Positions 33,201-39,480 of a stretch of DNA of 64,000 nucleotides are shown one piece after another. The notes beneath the pieces were generated by a model that worked only from the letters and a program-made list of their open reading frames with translations, was not told the origin of the DNA and searched no databases. Source of the DNA: Bostrychus sinensis (Eukaryota; Chordata; Actinopteri; Gobiiformes; Eleotridae); assembly GCA_020698575.1 (NCBI GenBank), contig CM036252.1:9071401-9135400 (forward strand). Direction: 5' to 3'. How positions within the stretch are numbered: the first letter of the stretch is position 1; every line of letters begins with the position of its first letter. A program made the position numbers and the translations under genes.

Positions 33201-35353
33201 GGGAGGAAAGACGGACTGGGACCTGGGCGTGGCCAAAAGCAACATCAACAGAAAAGGAAAACTGGAGGTGACTCCGGCCAACGGATACTGGTTCCTCAGC
33301 CTCAGAGACAAGTATGCAACAATACTGTTTATTTAAACAATATCCATAATTAAATATATAATATATATATAGGCTACACTTGCACTGTTGCTTTACACTG
33401 ACTTTAAACTCAATTTATTTTTTATTACAAGAAGAGAATAGATTTAAAAATTACTATAAAAAGTTGACCTTTAGGCATAATTGTTTATTTAGCCTGATCC
33501 TAAGATTAAGGATAACTATCTTTTTATTTGAATTTATATGAATTTTCTTCTTGTAATAATAAATAAATTCTAAAGACAATTACCACCAACATGAGCTGAC
33601 AATAGGGCTGTCGTGTTAACTGCATTATTGTTAGAGCGTGCTGTTAATCCAACCACATGGGGCACAAGCGACCATGACAACTGCAGTTTAGCATTTTAGA
33701 GCGACACTAATGGGATGCACAGTTTAATTTTACTGTAAACTATGAAACATTTCATGTTTATGCACGTGTACGCGCTCAGAGACGCTGGGAGTAGAGGACA
33801 GAGGGTTAGTGGAGAGAAAAGAGAAGGCTTCTGCATTGAAGCTAACCGCTTCCCGAGCAGACACAGAGCTTACGTGTTACTCAGAGGAGGAGATGTAGAC
33901 TCGACTGACGATCCACTCTCCTGGTGACGAGATAAATACATGAGGTTTGTCTCTGCCCTCTCCTCGTCTGCAGGTTCGTGTGTGACACAGTCGCTCTGCA
34001 GAGTCAGTGCTGCAGGGGGCGCTGCTAGCCTCCTAGCTTAGTTAGAGGCCTAACTATTTTTCGATTTAATTTTATAACCAAAACTCTTTTGGACAAGTAA
34101 TTTTTTCAGGTGTTATTAGTTTATGCTAAACCGTACTCCACAGTAGTATTGAGACTTTGAGAATTACTGCAGGGTAAATTCTCTCACCTCGACAGCCCGA
34201 GCTCACAAACATCTTTTGTAGGGAATAAATTACCTCTTTAATATGGAAGCGTATTGCGTTCACCTAAAAAAAAAAAGTTTCTGTTTTAATGAGCTAAGTT
34301 AGTTCTGTTTTTATGAGAAAAGTTCTGTTTTTATGAGTAAAATTTGTTCTGTTTTTATGAGAAAAGTTCTGTTTTTATGAGAAAAGTTCTGTTTTTATGA
34401 GAAAAGTTCTGTTTTTATGAGAAAAGTTCTGTTTTTATGAGTATAAATAACTTGGGTTTTTATGACAAAAGTAAATTCATGTCTATCACAACCAGTAAAG
34501 GTTTAGCTCGTATTGAAGAGTTGTAGCTAAAGAAAGGACGTAAATGTCCCAACTACTTGGTTTAATACGGTTTTATTTTACTCTAGGCTTGAGACACTGG
34601 AGATTCTGCTTTCGTTAAGTAATATTGACGTATAATCATTAGTTTGTCGACTCTGCGCAGACATCTCAGGTCTTTGCCATTGACTTTGAATTCCTCTCCC
34701 CCCAAAAGTGGAACAAGATAATAAGGATCATTATCCACATAAAAACATACAATTATTTTACTCGTAAAAACAAAACTTTTCTCGGAAAAACAGAAAATTA
34801 TTTTACTCGTAAATACAGGATTTTTTTCTCTCATAAAAACAGAATTAACTTTACCCATAAAATCAAATCTTTTCTCATAAAAACAGAATTTTTCTCATAA
34901 AAACAGAACTAACTTTGCTCATTAAAACAGAAACTTTTTTTTTTCCAAGTGAACGCAATACGCTTCCGTACTTTAACTTTTTTTCTTTTTTTCTAGGAAG
35001 AATTACGCTTTCCGAACTCAACCCTCCACCGACGTCGACCTGACCCTGTGCCCTCACAAAATTGGTATTTTTGTGGACTACGAGAACGGACAGGTGCACC
35101 ATGGGAAATGTAGTCCTACCGTATACTACCAGTATCTGATCTCACAAACTTCTTCAATAAATCCTCGCTTTTTTTTTTCTCTCCTTCTCTTATCCAGGTT
35201 TCTTTCTACAACGTCAACGCCAAAATCCACATCTACACCTTCAACGACTGGTTCTACGATAGCATCTTCCCATTTTTTAGCCCCTGCACAAACAAAAACG
35301 GGAAAAACGAGGCACCGCTGATAATCACTCCGGTCTACGTGTCGGAAGATTGA
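15141..35353 (+). CDS. TRIM-family E3 ubiquitin ligase gene (14 coding exons)
   Basis: The joined exons 15141-15281, 16811-17048, 18325-18605, 21788-21892, 23451-23546, 28773-29006, 29529-29676, 30637-30684, 31324-31350, 31437-31501, 31587-31697, 33193-33311, 34997-35093 and 35198-35353 total 1866 bases in one open frame (621 residues plus stop). RING covers about residues 15-54; a Ser/His/Pro/Arg-rich linker about 90-205; B-box 2 about 212-242; coiled coil about 245-370; PRY-SPRY about 441-617. Proteins of this layout transfer ubiquitin through the RING and bind targets through B30.2; many fish members act in innate antiviral defence. Wording of the RING and B30.2 is closest to the fish bloodthirsty/TRIM39-like group. 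Every phase agrees across junctions. The ATG at 15141 is right after a splice acceptor and leads straight into the RING. No interruption was seen, so the gene looks intact. Its exact orthologue is not determined. Confidence 0.88.
15282..16810 (+). other. TRIM intron 1
   Basis: Contains the cryptic donor at 15331, AT-rich sequence, and a reversed TAGGGTGRCC-type MITE at 16100-16438. No further exon seen. Confidence 0.6.
16100..16438 (-). mobile_element. TAGGGTGRCC-type MITE, copy 2
   Basis: Reverse complement of 4553-4944: ACCCTGATACCCAGAGG and GTTTAACCAGGACAGTCCC at the left; AATGCACCGTGATTAGTGG and ATCTGGTCAGCCTACCCTGA at the right. Confidence 0.65.
16811..17048 (+). CDS. TRIM exon 2: end of RING and start of linker
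   Basis: Residues 48-126 plus one base. It opens VCQCPLCKKTF, giving the final RING ligands C51 and C54, followed by a basic helix-like stretch (LQINRTLREITEHF) and a Gly/Lys-rich tail ending in HHHSSQ. The acceptor is TTGCCAG and the donor GTGAGG at 17049. Two - strand ORFs over it are shadows. Confidence 0.88.
17094..17724. mobile_element. MITE with GGCTGTGTCCGAAC ends in TRIM intron 2
   Basis: The left end GGCTGTGTCCGAAC is perfectly matched, reversed, by GTTCGGACACAGCC at 17711-17724; similarity extends inward (CCCTAGCCCCTGACCCCTC against GAGGGATTAGGGAG). It sits 46 bases after the exon 2 donor. No clear target duplication. 631 bp, non-coding. Confidence 0.75.
17725..18324 (+). other. 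Rest of TRIM intron 2
   Basis: Begins with a TTTATTTATTTATTTATTAGG stretch resembling the 3' end of fish LINEs, then AT-rich sequence, three 11-bp-type units near 18230-18280 (AAACCGGGTCTAAAC) and the acceptor CTCCTCAG at 18317-18324. Confidence 0.4.
18325..18605 (+). CDS. TRIM exon 3: Ser/His/Pro linker and start of B-box
   Basis: Completes residue 127 and encodes 128-220. About 75 residues of low complexity: repeated GSP/GSPP/GSPH, HHH clusters and an Arg-rich run (HRQRLRHSSRQRRF), then NLPLCDTHHRAIM. This supplies B-box ligands C212 and H215. The exon is markedly GC-rich beside its AT-rich neighbours. The linker may be disordered and the Arg-rich part could be a localisation or RNA-binding signal; that is inference. 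Donor GTGAGC at 18606. Confidence 0.87.
18610..21775 (+). repeat. TRIM intron 3: 3.2-kb TTTAGTCCTGG array
   Basis: Almost the entire intron is 11-bp units. 18661 to about 19670 is repeated at 19673-20682, offset 1012 bp (92 x 11), with no difference noticed over the lines compared. From 20549 to 21760 the array is homogenised to a 33-bp trimer (TTTAGTCCTGG, CTTAGACCTGG, TTTGGTGCTGG), which leaves one frame open for 403 codons. That ORF begins inside repeat and codes only an SPGLDLVWCWF-type loop, so it is not called a gene. Confidence 0.92.
21788..21892 (+). CDS. TRIM exon 4: B-box 2 core
   Basis: Residues 221-255, starting LYCQTDQMCICPECEEQDHP. Gives zinc ligands C223, D226, C231, C234, H239 and H242, completing the CxxH, CxxD, CxxC, HxxH pattern of a type 2 B-box begun in exon 3. 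The acceptor CTTGCAG ends at 21787, only 12 bases after the intron 3 array ends. Donor GTGGGA. Length 105, phase 0 at both ends. Confidence 0.9.
22057..23095 (+). repeat. 1-kb degenerate AGT/AGC trinucleotide array (TRIM intron 4)
   Basis: AGT units mixed with AGC, ATT and GTT. It has internal copies of larger blocks: AGAGTTAATAGCAGTAATAG at about 22102 and 22157; AGCTGTAATTATAGTAGTTG at about 22387 and 22678. It gives long poly-Ser or poly-Val ORFs on + and poly-Leu on -, all artefacts of the trinucleotide. Sequence just after it (23110-23270) matches what follows the AGT array at 36712. Confidence 0.9.
23096..23450 (+). other. End of TRIM intron 4
   Basis: 23110-23270 (CTCAAGTACAATTATTTTGAAGTAGCAG) resembles 36870-36950, a dispersed element that carries an AGT microsatellite. 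Ends in the acceptor GTGTCCAG. Confidence 0.5.
23451..23546 (+). CDS. TRIM exon 5: first coiled-coil exon (96 bp)
   Basis: Residues 256-287, VHLSSLEQEVGDMIKTRTMK and on. The 96-base length in phase 0 is the usual size of this exon in RING-B-box-coiled-coil TRIM genes. Heptad-like spacing of Leu, Val, Met and Ile. Donor GTGAAT. Confidence 0.87.
23845..24388 (+). repeat. 11-bp AGGTTTAGTCC array with AGT microsatellite (TRIM intron 5)
   Basis: 23845-24130 is built of AGGTTTAGTCC, AGGTTTAGCCC and TTGTTTGGTCC units. A pure AGT run lies at 24227-24253 and a few array units at 24345-24388. Confidence 0.8.
24389..24750. mobile_element. MITE with AGGTCGACCGATAT ends inside the 11-bp array
   Basis: Left end TAAAGGTCGACCGATAT and right end ATATAGTGGCCAACCTCTAA are imperfect inverted repeats; CCGAT motifs recur near both ends. 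Array units resume on both sides, so it inserted into the array. Confidence 0.6.
24781..28772 (+). repeat. Minisatellite of captured splice acceptors and exon starts
   Basis: About 29 tandem copies, mostly 115-140 bp, of a unit made of (a) a pyrimidine-rich acceptor TGTGTATTTCCCAG, (b) about 57 bases almost the same as the start of TRIM exon 6 (CTCTCAGTCCAGAGGGAGAC to TCTCTGGTCTCGGC), and (c) a variable number of TTTAGTCCTGG-family 11-mers. Copies start near 24902, 25033, 25170, 25288, 25407, 25543, 25666, 25791 and so on, with the last decoy near 28597; a worn copy lies at 24781-24861. The genuine exon 6 is the 3' member. Each decoy runs into an in-frame TAG soon after the exon-like part. 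Confidence 0.95.
28773..29006 (+). CDS. TRIM exon 6: main coiled-coil exon (234 bp)
   Basis: Residues 288-365, from LSVQRETAGSLSLFSSLVSA through VERAQSDLMESLEMKRRSAE to KTEDHIHGLT. A long amphipathic Glu/Gln/Leu-rich helix that makes the antiparallel TRIM dimer. 234 bases in phase 0 is the family's usual size. The acceptor TTTCCCAG ends at 28772; donor GTCAGT at 29007. The first ~57 bases belong to the upstream minisatellite, so this end of the exon may be subject to gene conversion from decoy copies. Confidence 0.9.
29108..29420 (+). repeat. 11-bp array and hAT-like right end (TRIM intron 6)
   Basis: TTTAGTCCTGG-family units to about 29360, then AGGTGGTACTTAGTG and TTTGAAAACCACTGG, which looks like the right end of the same hAT-like element whose left end precedes other arrays. 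Confidence 0.65.
29529..29676 (+). CDS. TRIM exon 7: end of coiled coil / linker
   Basis: Residues 366-414 plus one base: TFPSLSTPPTASDWTDLSVP, then a helix (IYRSLSVQLQKFQDELQHIM). Acceptor CTCCCCAG ending at 29528; donor GTTTGG. Confidence 0.85.
29874..30543 (-). mobile_element. GTATTTTCTGGACTATAAG-type DNA transposon, copy 1
   Basis: Inverted ends CGTATTTTCTGGACTATAAG and CTTATAGTCCAGAAAATACG match perfectly. The interior, read on -, holds the same 64-codon ORF (start MEMELMLSLTTATQ) as the copy at 55203-55760. In another frame of the same strand there is an acidic stretch (ELAELFRSDTEDEEFKGFSD) followed by a stop, which looks like the C-terminal tail of a lost transposase. Non-autonomous. 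Confidence 0.8.
30637..30684 (+). CDS. TRIM exon 8 (48 bp)
   Basis: Completes residue 415 and encodes 416-430 (FPDTVLESSLVRTQP) plus one base. Acceptor CTCTCCAG, donor GTGAGT. Small linker exon between coiled coil and B30.2; assigned because it is the piece that keeps phase between exons 7 and 9. Confidence 0.75.
30765..31279 (-). mobile_element. TTAAAGG-type MITE, copy 4 (TRIM intron 8)
   Basis: Longest copy seen: starts TTAAAAGGTCCCATATTCTG, ends AGAATATGCAACCTTTAA, with the shared interior in reverse (GACGGTGTCTGGGCTTTAG, CAGCGCCTCAGCATACAGGA). It stops 44 bases before exon 9. Confidence 0.75.
31324..31350 (+). CDS. TRIM exon 9 (27-bp micro-exon)
   Basis: Completes residue 431 (R) and adds ERGVQEYA plus one base, joining to exon 10 as V-DITLD. 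Acceptor TTTGCAG, donor GTGAGC. A micro-exon of this size just before the PRY motif fits the phase on both sides; the other two frames lead to stops in exon 10. Confidence 0.8.
31437..31501 (+). CDS. TRIM exon 10: PRY start
   Basis: Residues 440-461, DITLDSNTAHPRLVVSEDLK and one more. This is the LDP-type motif that opens the PRY part of B30.2 (here LDS). Acceptor CTGACAG, donor GTGAGT. Confidence 0.87.
31587..31697 (+). CDS. TRIM exon 11: PRY to start of SPRY
   Basis: Residues 462-498, VKCGDRNQMLPDNPERFDRV to SGRHYWE. Holds the conserved PERF and SGRHYWE motifs, the latter finished as WEVEVG in exon 12. 111 bases, phase 0. Confidence 0.9.
31760..32378 (+). mobile_element. GTATTTTCTGGACTATAAG-type DNA transposon, copy 2
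   Basis: Starts CCGTATTTTCTGGACTATAA and ends TTATAGTCCGGAACATATGG, flanked by TAGTA on both sides (31755-31759 and 32379-32383). The region encoding the transposase-tail-like peptide is deleted: ACAGCCACG joins directly to TTATGTTATATT. Confidence 0.8.
32379..33192 (+). other. Rest of TRIM intron 11
   Basis: AT-rich. A SINE-like piece with AGGAAGGGCATCTGGC lies at 32905-32965. The acceptor TGTGTCTCAG ends at 33192. Confidence 0.45.
33193..33311 (+). CDS. TRIM exon 12: SPRY core
   Basis: Residues 499-537 plus two bases: VEVGGKTDWDLGVAKSNINR and then KGKLEVTPANGYWFLSLRD. Contains the WDLGVA and GYW motifs of SPRY. Donor GTATGC at 33312. Confidence 0.9.
33312..34240 (+). other. TRIM intron 12, left part
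   Basis: AT-rich, then a 33730-34050 stretch without recognised features; a 61-codon ORF there has no domain. Confidence 0.4.
34241..34978. mobile_element. Foldback element with long repeat-bearing inverted ends
   Basis: Left arm: GGAAGCGTATTGCGTTCACC, an A-run, then several 21-bp copies built on GTTCTGTTTTTATGAGAAAA to about 34445. Right arm: from about 34735, CATAAAAACAGAA copies, then a T-run and GTGAACGCAATACGCTTCC. The arms can pair along some 200 bases. It ends about 20 bases before the exon 13 acceptor. ORFs inside are by-products. Confidence 0.75.
34997..35093 (+). CDS. TRIM exon 13: SPRY
   Basis: Completes residue 538 (K), then 539-570: NYAFRTQPSTDVDLTLCPHK and IGIFVDYENGQ. The acceptor is T-rich, ending TTCTAG at 34996. 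Donor GTGCAC is weak, but the next 104 bases must be removed because keeping them would shift the frame. Confidence 0.87.
35198..35353 (+). CDS. TRIM exon 14: SPRY end and stop
   Basis: Residues 571-621: VSFYNVNAKIHIYTFNDWFY, then FPFFSPCTNKNGKNEAPLII and TPVYVSED, TGA at 35351-35353. The FYN, PFFSPC and PLIITPV motifs end the SPRY fold. Acceptor TTATCCAG. Confidence 0.9.
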   Translation, partial: VSFYNVNAKIHIYTFNDWFYDSIFPFFSPCTNKNGKNEAPLIITPVYVSED

Positions 35354-35645
35354 GTTTCCCTGTGTTACCTTGAAAAAATAATGTCTGTTGTCCAGGTATA
35401 TCTTTATTTTTTCTCATATTTTGACTCTCTATGGCTGCCAAAGTTTGAGTTTGGAGATCAAGTTGTTTAATTGTTGTTCCTATCTTGCTATGGTAGAGAC
35501 CTGGACTCAAACAAAGGACCTTCTAGTTCAGGGATAAATGCTTTTTTAAATGAGCAACAAATGGTAAAAAAAAAAATCCACAAAACTAATCATTTGTTCC
35601 TTAACTGACCCCTTGTGTCTGGAGTTGGTATCTTTGGCCGTTTCT

Positions 35646-35651
35646 AATAAA
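35646..35651 (+). terminator. Candidate TRIM polyadenylation signal
   Basis: AATAAA about 290 bases after the stop codon. A second AATAAA at about 36203 is an alternative. Motif only. Confidence 0.4.
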
Positions 35652-35879
35652 TAGTTTACTGATGCCCTAAAGAAACAGGTGAAGTGACCAGCAGAGGGCA
35701 GCTCTGTTACGGTCTTTTAAACATAAACAATTTTACTCCAAAAGTAAAGCTGTCTGTGAGGAATCGGAGTGGAAACAGCACTGTTTTTGGGATAATTGAA
35801 TGAGAGCAGACTGGATGTAGAGAGCTTGTTGTTGATTGGTCAGTGCTTCCTGGAGTGGGCGGAGCTTCATGGAACAGAG

Positions 35880-36033
35880 TGTTTTGAAGCCTCCGAAACT
35901 CAGCGCCAGAGAATACAGGATTACTCAAACAGGCGTGAATGAAACAAAACACAACTGCAGGTCTGTTTTTGATGAGGGATTTACATTATAACATGGCTCA
36001 GAATGTCGATTTTGCAGAATATAGCCCCTTTAA
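35880..36033 (-). mobile_element. TTAAAGG-type MITE, truncated copy 5
   Basis: Reversed left third: AATACAGGATTACTCAAAC, GCAGGTCTGTTTTTGATG and an end in AGAATATAGCCCCTTTAAA. The left limit is uncertain and could reach about 35750. It may lie within the TRIM 3' untranslated region if the distal poly(A) signal is used. Confidence 0.6.
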
Positions 36034-36570
36034 AATATTTGTATCCATCCCAAAATCCAAAATTTTATTTCATGGCCCATCACTGACCTTTTCTGGAAAA
36101 TGTATCAACAGTTGACAATTACTTTTTATGTTATTTTGCAAACAGACGGACTGTTGCGAGTAAGAAACCTGCATCTTCACTTATCAAAAATACCTTAAAA
36201 ATTAATAAAACTGTGAGAACCCTGATCAATGTAAATATAAAAAATTACTGTGACTGTATATTTTTATTGTTTTCAAAACTGTGAACTCTGTATAAAAAGC
36301 CTTATTTACTTTTCATTACATTGTGATGATTGTGACTGGTCTACATTTGGTGGTTTTATTGGTTCACTGATTATTTCATATAAACATGTGATTTTTTTCC
36401 TTGCCATTAAACTTGTAAAATTGTATGATTGTGTGATTTTACTACAGCTGTAAAAAGTGTACAAATAAATTTAAAAAGCCATCAATGTAATTAATAATTT
36501 TTTAATACTACTTTTTAAAATTATGTACGCAAGACAAAATTTGTTAAGAAGCCAAAGTCCAAATTAGCTT
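36034..36570. other. AT-rich downstream flank of TRIM
   Basis: No gene or clear repeat; contains AATAAA motifs near 36203 and 36464. Confidence 0.4.
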
Positions 36571-36574
36571 AAAA

Positions 36575-36709
36575 AAATGTACTTTAACTTGAGTACATTT
36601 TTGCAGTGTAGGGATTTTTACCATAGTTATATTTTTAAATATAAATATAAAAGTATTTTGAGTGAAAGTATCTTGTGTGAGAAGGTGGTTAGGACAGTTA
36701 AAGGTGTAA

Positions 36710-36741
<32 letters not shown>

Positions 36742-36960
36742 ATGGTAGCAGCAGTAGTAGTTGTTGTGGTAGTAGTAGTTTTAGCAGGAGCAGTAGTCAC
36801 AGTAGTAGTAGTAGTAGTAGCCTAGTATCAGTAGCCAGAAATTTTCACACTTAGGAACTTTTTACTTTTACTCAAGTAATGACTTGTGTGGTTACTTTTA
36901 TTTGTACTTGGTTAATATTATTTTGAAGTAGCAGTATTTTTAGCGGAGTCCTTCTTCCAC
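36575..36960 (+). repeat. Dispersed element carrying an AGT microsatellite
   Basis: GTACTTTAACTTGAGTACAT at the left and CTTTTACTCAAGTAATGAC at the right are inverted-type ends around an AGT array (about 36712-36828). The right flank resembles 23110-23270, which follows the AGT array of TRIM intron 4. Confidence 0.55.
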
Positions 36961-37288
36961 GACTGTTACAAGTTTTGTTAATAATCTTTTCCTTTTCCCT
37001 GCCTGAGTTAGACCACTAGGTGGCGATGTATTATCATAAACTGCCTTGCTAATGTCATCAGTTTTAGTGAATTGTGTAAATTGTATGATTTGGAACTAAA
37101 GTCAGCCATATATATATAGTTTTCTCAGTAGTGCAGACTCAATCTGTCAAGTAAAGCCAGAGCAGTGTGGGTCTGGTGAAGCATTCATGCTGCCCACCCA
37201 GTCTGGCTGCAGCCTGAGAAAAATCAAGTGCTCTTTTCACTTCTCCTGCCTCCCAATCACAGCAATTGCTCACACATAAGTAAGCTCA

Positions 37289-38075
37289 CCTGTGGCTCAC
37301 CTGTGGCTCACCTGTGGCTCACCTGTGGCTCACCTGTGGCTCACTTGTGGTTCACCTGTGGCTCACCTCTGGTTCACCTGTGGCTCACCTGTGGCTCACC
37401 TGTGGCTCACCTGTGGCTCACTTGTGGCTCACTTGTGGCTCACCTGTGGCTCACCTCTGGTTCACCTGTGGCTCACCTGTGGCTCACCTGTGGCTCACCT
37501 GTGGCTCACCTGTGGCTCACCTCTGGTTCACCTGTGGCTCACCTGTGGCTCACCTCTGGTTCACCTGTGGCTCACCTGTGGTTCACCTGTGGCTCACCTC
37601 TGGTTCACCTGTGGTTCACCTCTGGTTCACCTGTGGCTCACCTGTGGCTCACCTGTGGCTCACCTGTGGCTCACCTCTGGTTCACCTGTGGCTCACCTGT
37701 GGCTCACCTGTGGTTCACCTGTGGCTCACCTCTGGTTCACCTGTGATTCACCTGTGGCTCACCTGTGGCTCACCTGTGATTCACCTGTGGCTCACCTCTG
37801 GTTCACCTGTGGCTCATCTGTGGTTCACCTGTGGCTCACCTGTGGTTCACCTGTGGCTCACCTCTGGTTCACCTGTGATTCACCTGTGGCTCACCTGTGG
37901 CTCACCTCTGGTTCACCTGTGGCTCACCTGTGGTTCACCTGTGGCTCACCTGTGGTTCACCTGTGGCTCACCTCTGGTTCACCTGTGATTCACCTGTGGC
38001 TCACCTGTGGCTCACCTCTGGTTCACCTGTGGCTCACCTGTGGCTCACCTGTGGCTCACCTGTGGTTCACCTGTG
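37289..38075 (+). repeat. 11-bp E-box-bearing minisatellite (CTCACCTGTGG)
   Basis: About 71 head-to-tail units of CTCACCTGTGG with variants TTCACCTCTGG, TTCACCTGTGG and TTCACCTGTGA. Most units contain CACCTG, an E-box. No stop codon arises on the + strand, so three overlapping ORFs of 172-273 codons exist, all reading the same LTCGSPVAHLW-type loop; none is credible as a gene. Confidence 0.95.
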
Positions 38076-38829
38076 ATTCACTGCTTAGAACAAAGAGCTT
38101 CAGCTTGGCTTAACAAAAGACACAACTGGTAAGCTAAAAAGTACACTGAAATTTGTAACTTAATCACTTTGTGTTTTTTTTTTTTTTTTTTTTTAGTTTT
38201 ATGTTAAGATAATTGGTTTAAGTTGATTTAATTTGGTGTAAAATTATTAATTTGTTAAATTATTTGGGTAAAACCTTATTTCATTATGTAGACCACTGAT
38301 TAAAAATTAATTTTGTAAGATAAGTTAAAAGCTATTGTGCAATTTAATTCATTGGGTTTATAATTAGAGTTAAAATGCTACTTAAATAACTGAAAGTTTA
38401 AAATTGTTTTATAAAATGTGATTTTAAATTGTCTGAGTTAAAATGTGTTAAAATGAGTTCATTGTGGTGGTTTTTCATGCGTATTTTGTGTCTTTGTAGG
38501 TTATCAACCTACTCCATTAAATTAATCTACAATGTTTATGTCTACTCAAGTCTACCTGTTGAAGAAAATGTCAATGAAACAATGAACTGAAACATTCAAC
38601 AATTAAAGAAAATAATTAATAAAATAAATTAAAGGAGTGAGTTGTTCCAGCGTCCTTTTGTGTGAAGCCAGCCTTTTTCAAGTTTGGGCAGGAGCTGAAT
38701 GAACTTTTTAAAAACTTGACATAAACAGTTTGGGTATTTACAACAAAGAGCGAAAATCCTACTGTATTAAATAGTTCAGTATTTATTGTGACTTTTTTTT
38801 TTTTTTTTTAATAAAAGTCAGGATTACAG
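38076..38829. other. AT-rich spacer
   Basis: Long T-run at 38167-38195 and very AT-rich sequence; nothing coding seen. Confidence 0.4.
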
Positions 38830-39364
38830 GTGTCTATTAGAGACCTGCAGCGGACCCGACCCAAATCCTTCTGGAGCAGGCGGTCAAGCAAAAACATGCC
38901 GAGCATCCCGAGTATTTTGAGTGCATGTTTATATATGGCAGCAGTCAAATATAAATTCTGGGCGAGTGTGCGGCTTTCACGGGTCATTACGGTAACATGC
39001 GCCGTGTAGAGCACCAGAGAAAGTAAAACAACAGCCGAGCACGGAGAGTGAAGCTGGGAGCCGCGCTTTTTATCCTGCGCAGTCCGAAACTCAGGATCTG
39101 TGGCCCAATAACAAACATCACATGAACCCAGAGCTTTAACAGAACATTAAACACAGTTAGCTTTCTGCTCTTCTCCTGAACGCTGTGTGTGTGTGCGTGT
39201 GTGCGGGTGCGTCAGTTCAAGCAGACATTCAGGTGCTCCGTGGAAAACCCCGTCATATTTAAAATTTCTCGGGACCCCTCGGGACCCCTCGGGGACGGGA
39301 GCGGTCAGAGAAGCTTCGGGAGTGAGATTGAAAAGTGAGTCCCTTACAGGTCTCTAGTGTCTAT
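38830..39364. mobile_element. hAT-type MITE with perfect 8-bp target duplication
   Basis: TAGAGACCTG at 38838-38847 is the exact reverse of CAGGTCTCTA at 39347-39356. GTGTCTAT flanks both sides (38830-38837 and 39357-39364). Short inverted ends with an 8-bp duplication are typical of hAT elements. The 519-bp body is GC-rich and encodes no transposase; it includes a short GT run near 39183. Confidence 0.85.
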
Positions 39365-39480
39365 GAAGTAGGGCTGCATAATACATCACTAAAGTAATGT
39401 TAAGAAATATCAAATCATTTATTGTCATCTGACAGACACAGGGCTTCTCAAACTCCAACTGTTACTGTTCAGATTGAATT
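39365..39480. other. Short spacer before the 13-kb array
   Basis: GGGCTTCTCAAACTCC at 39441-39456 may be a worn hAT-like end, as seen before other 11-bp arrays. Confidence 0.35.

Noticed and set aside
37228..38113. Three overlapping + strand ORFs of 172-273 codons
   Set aside because: All frames of a stop-free 11-bp repeat read the same peptide; no other coding sign.
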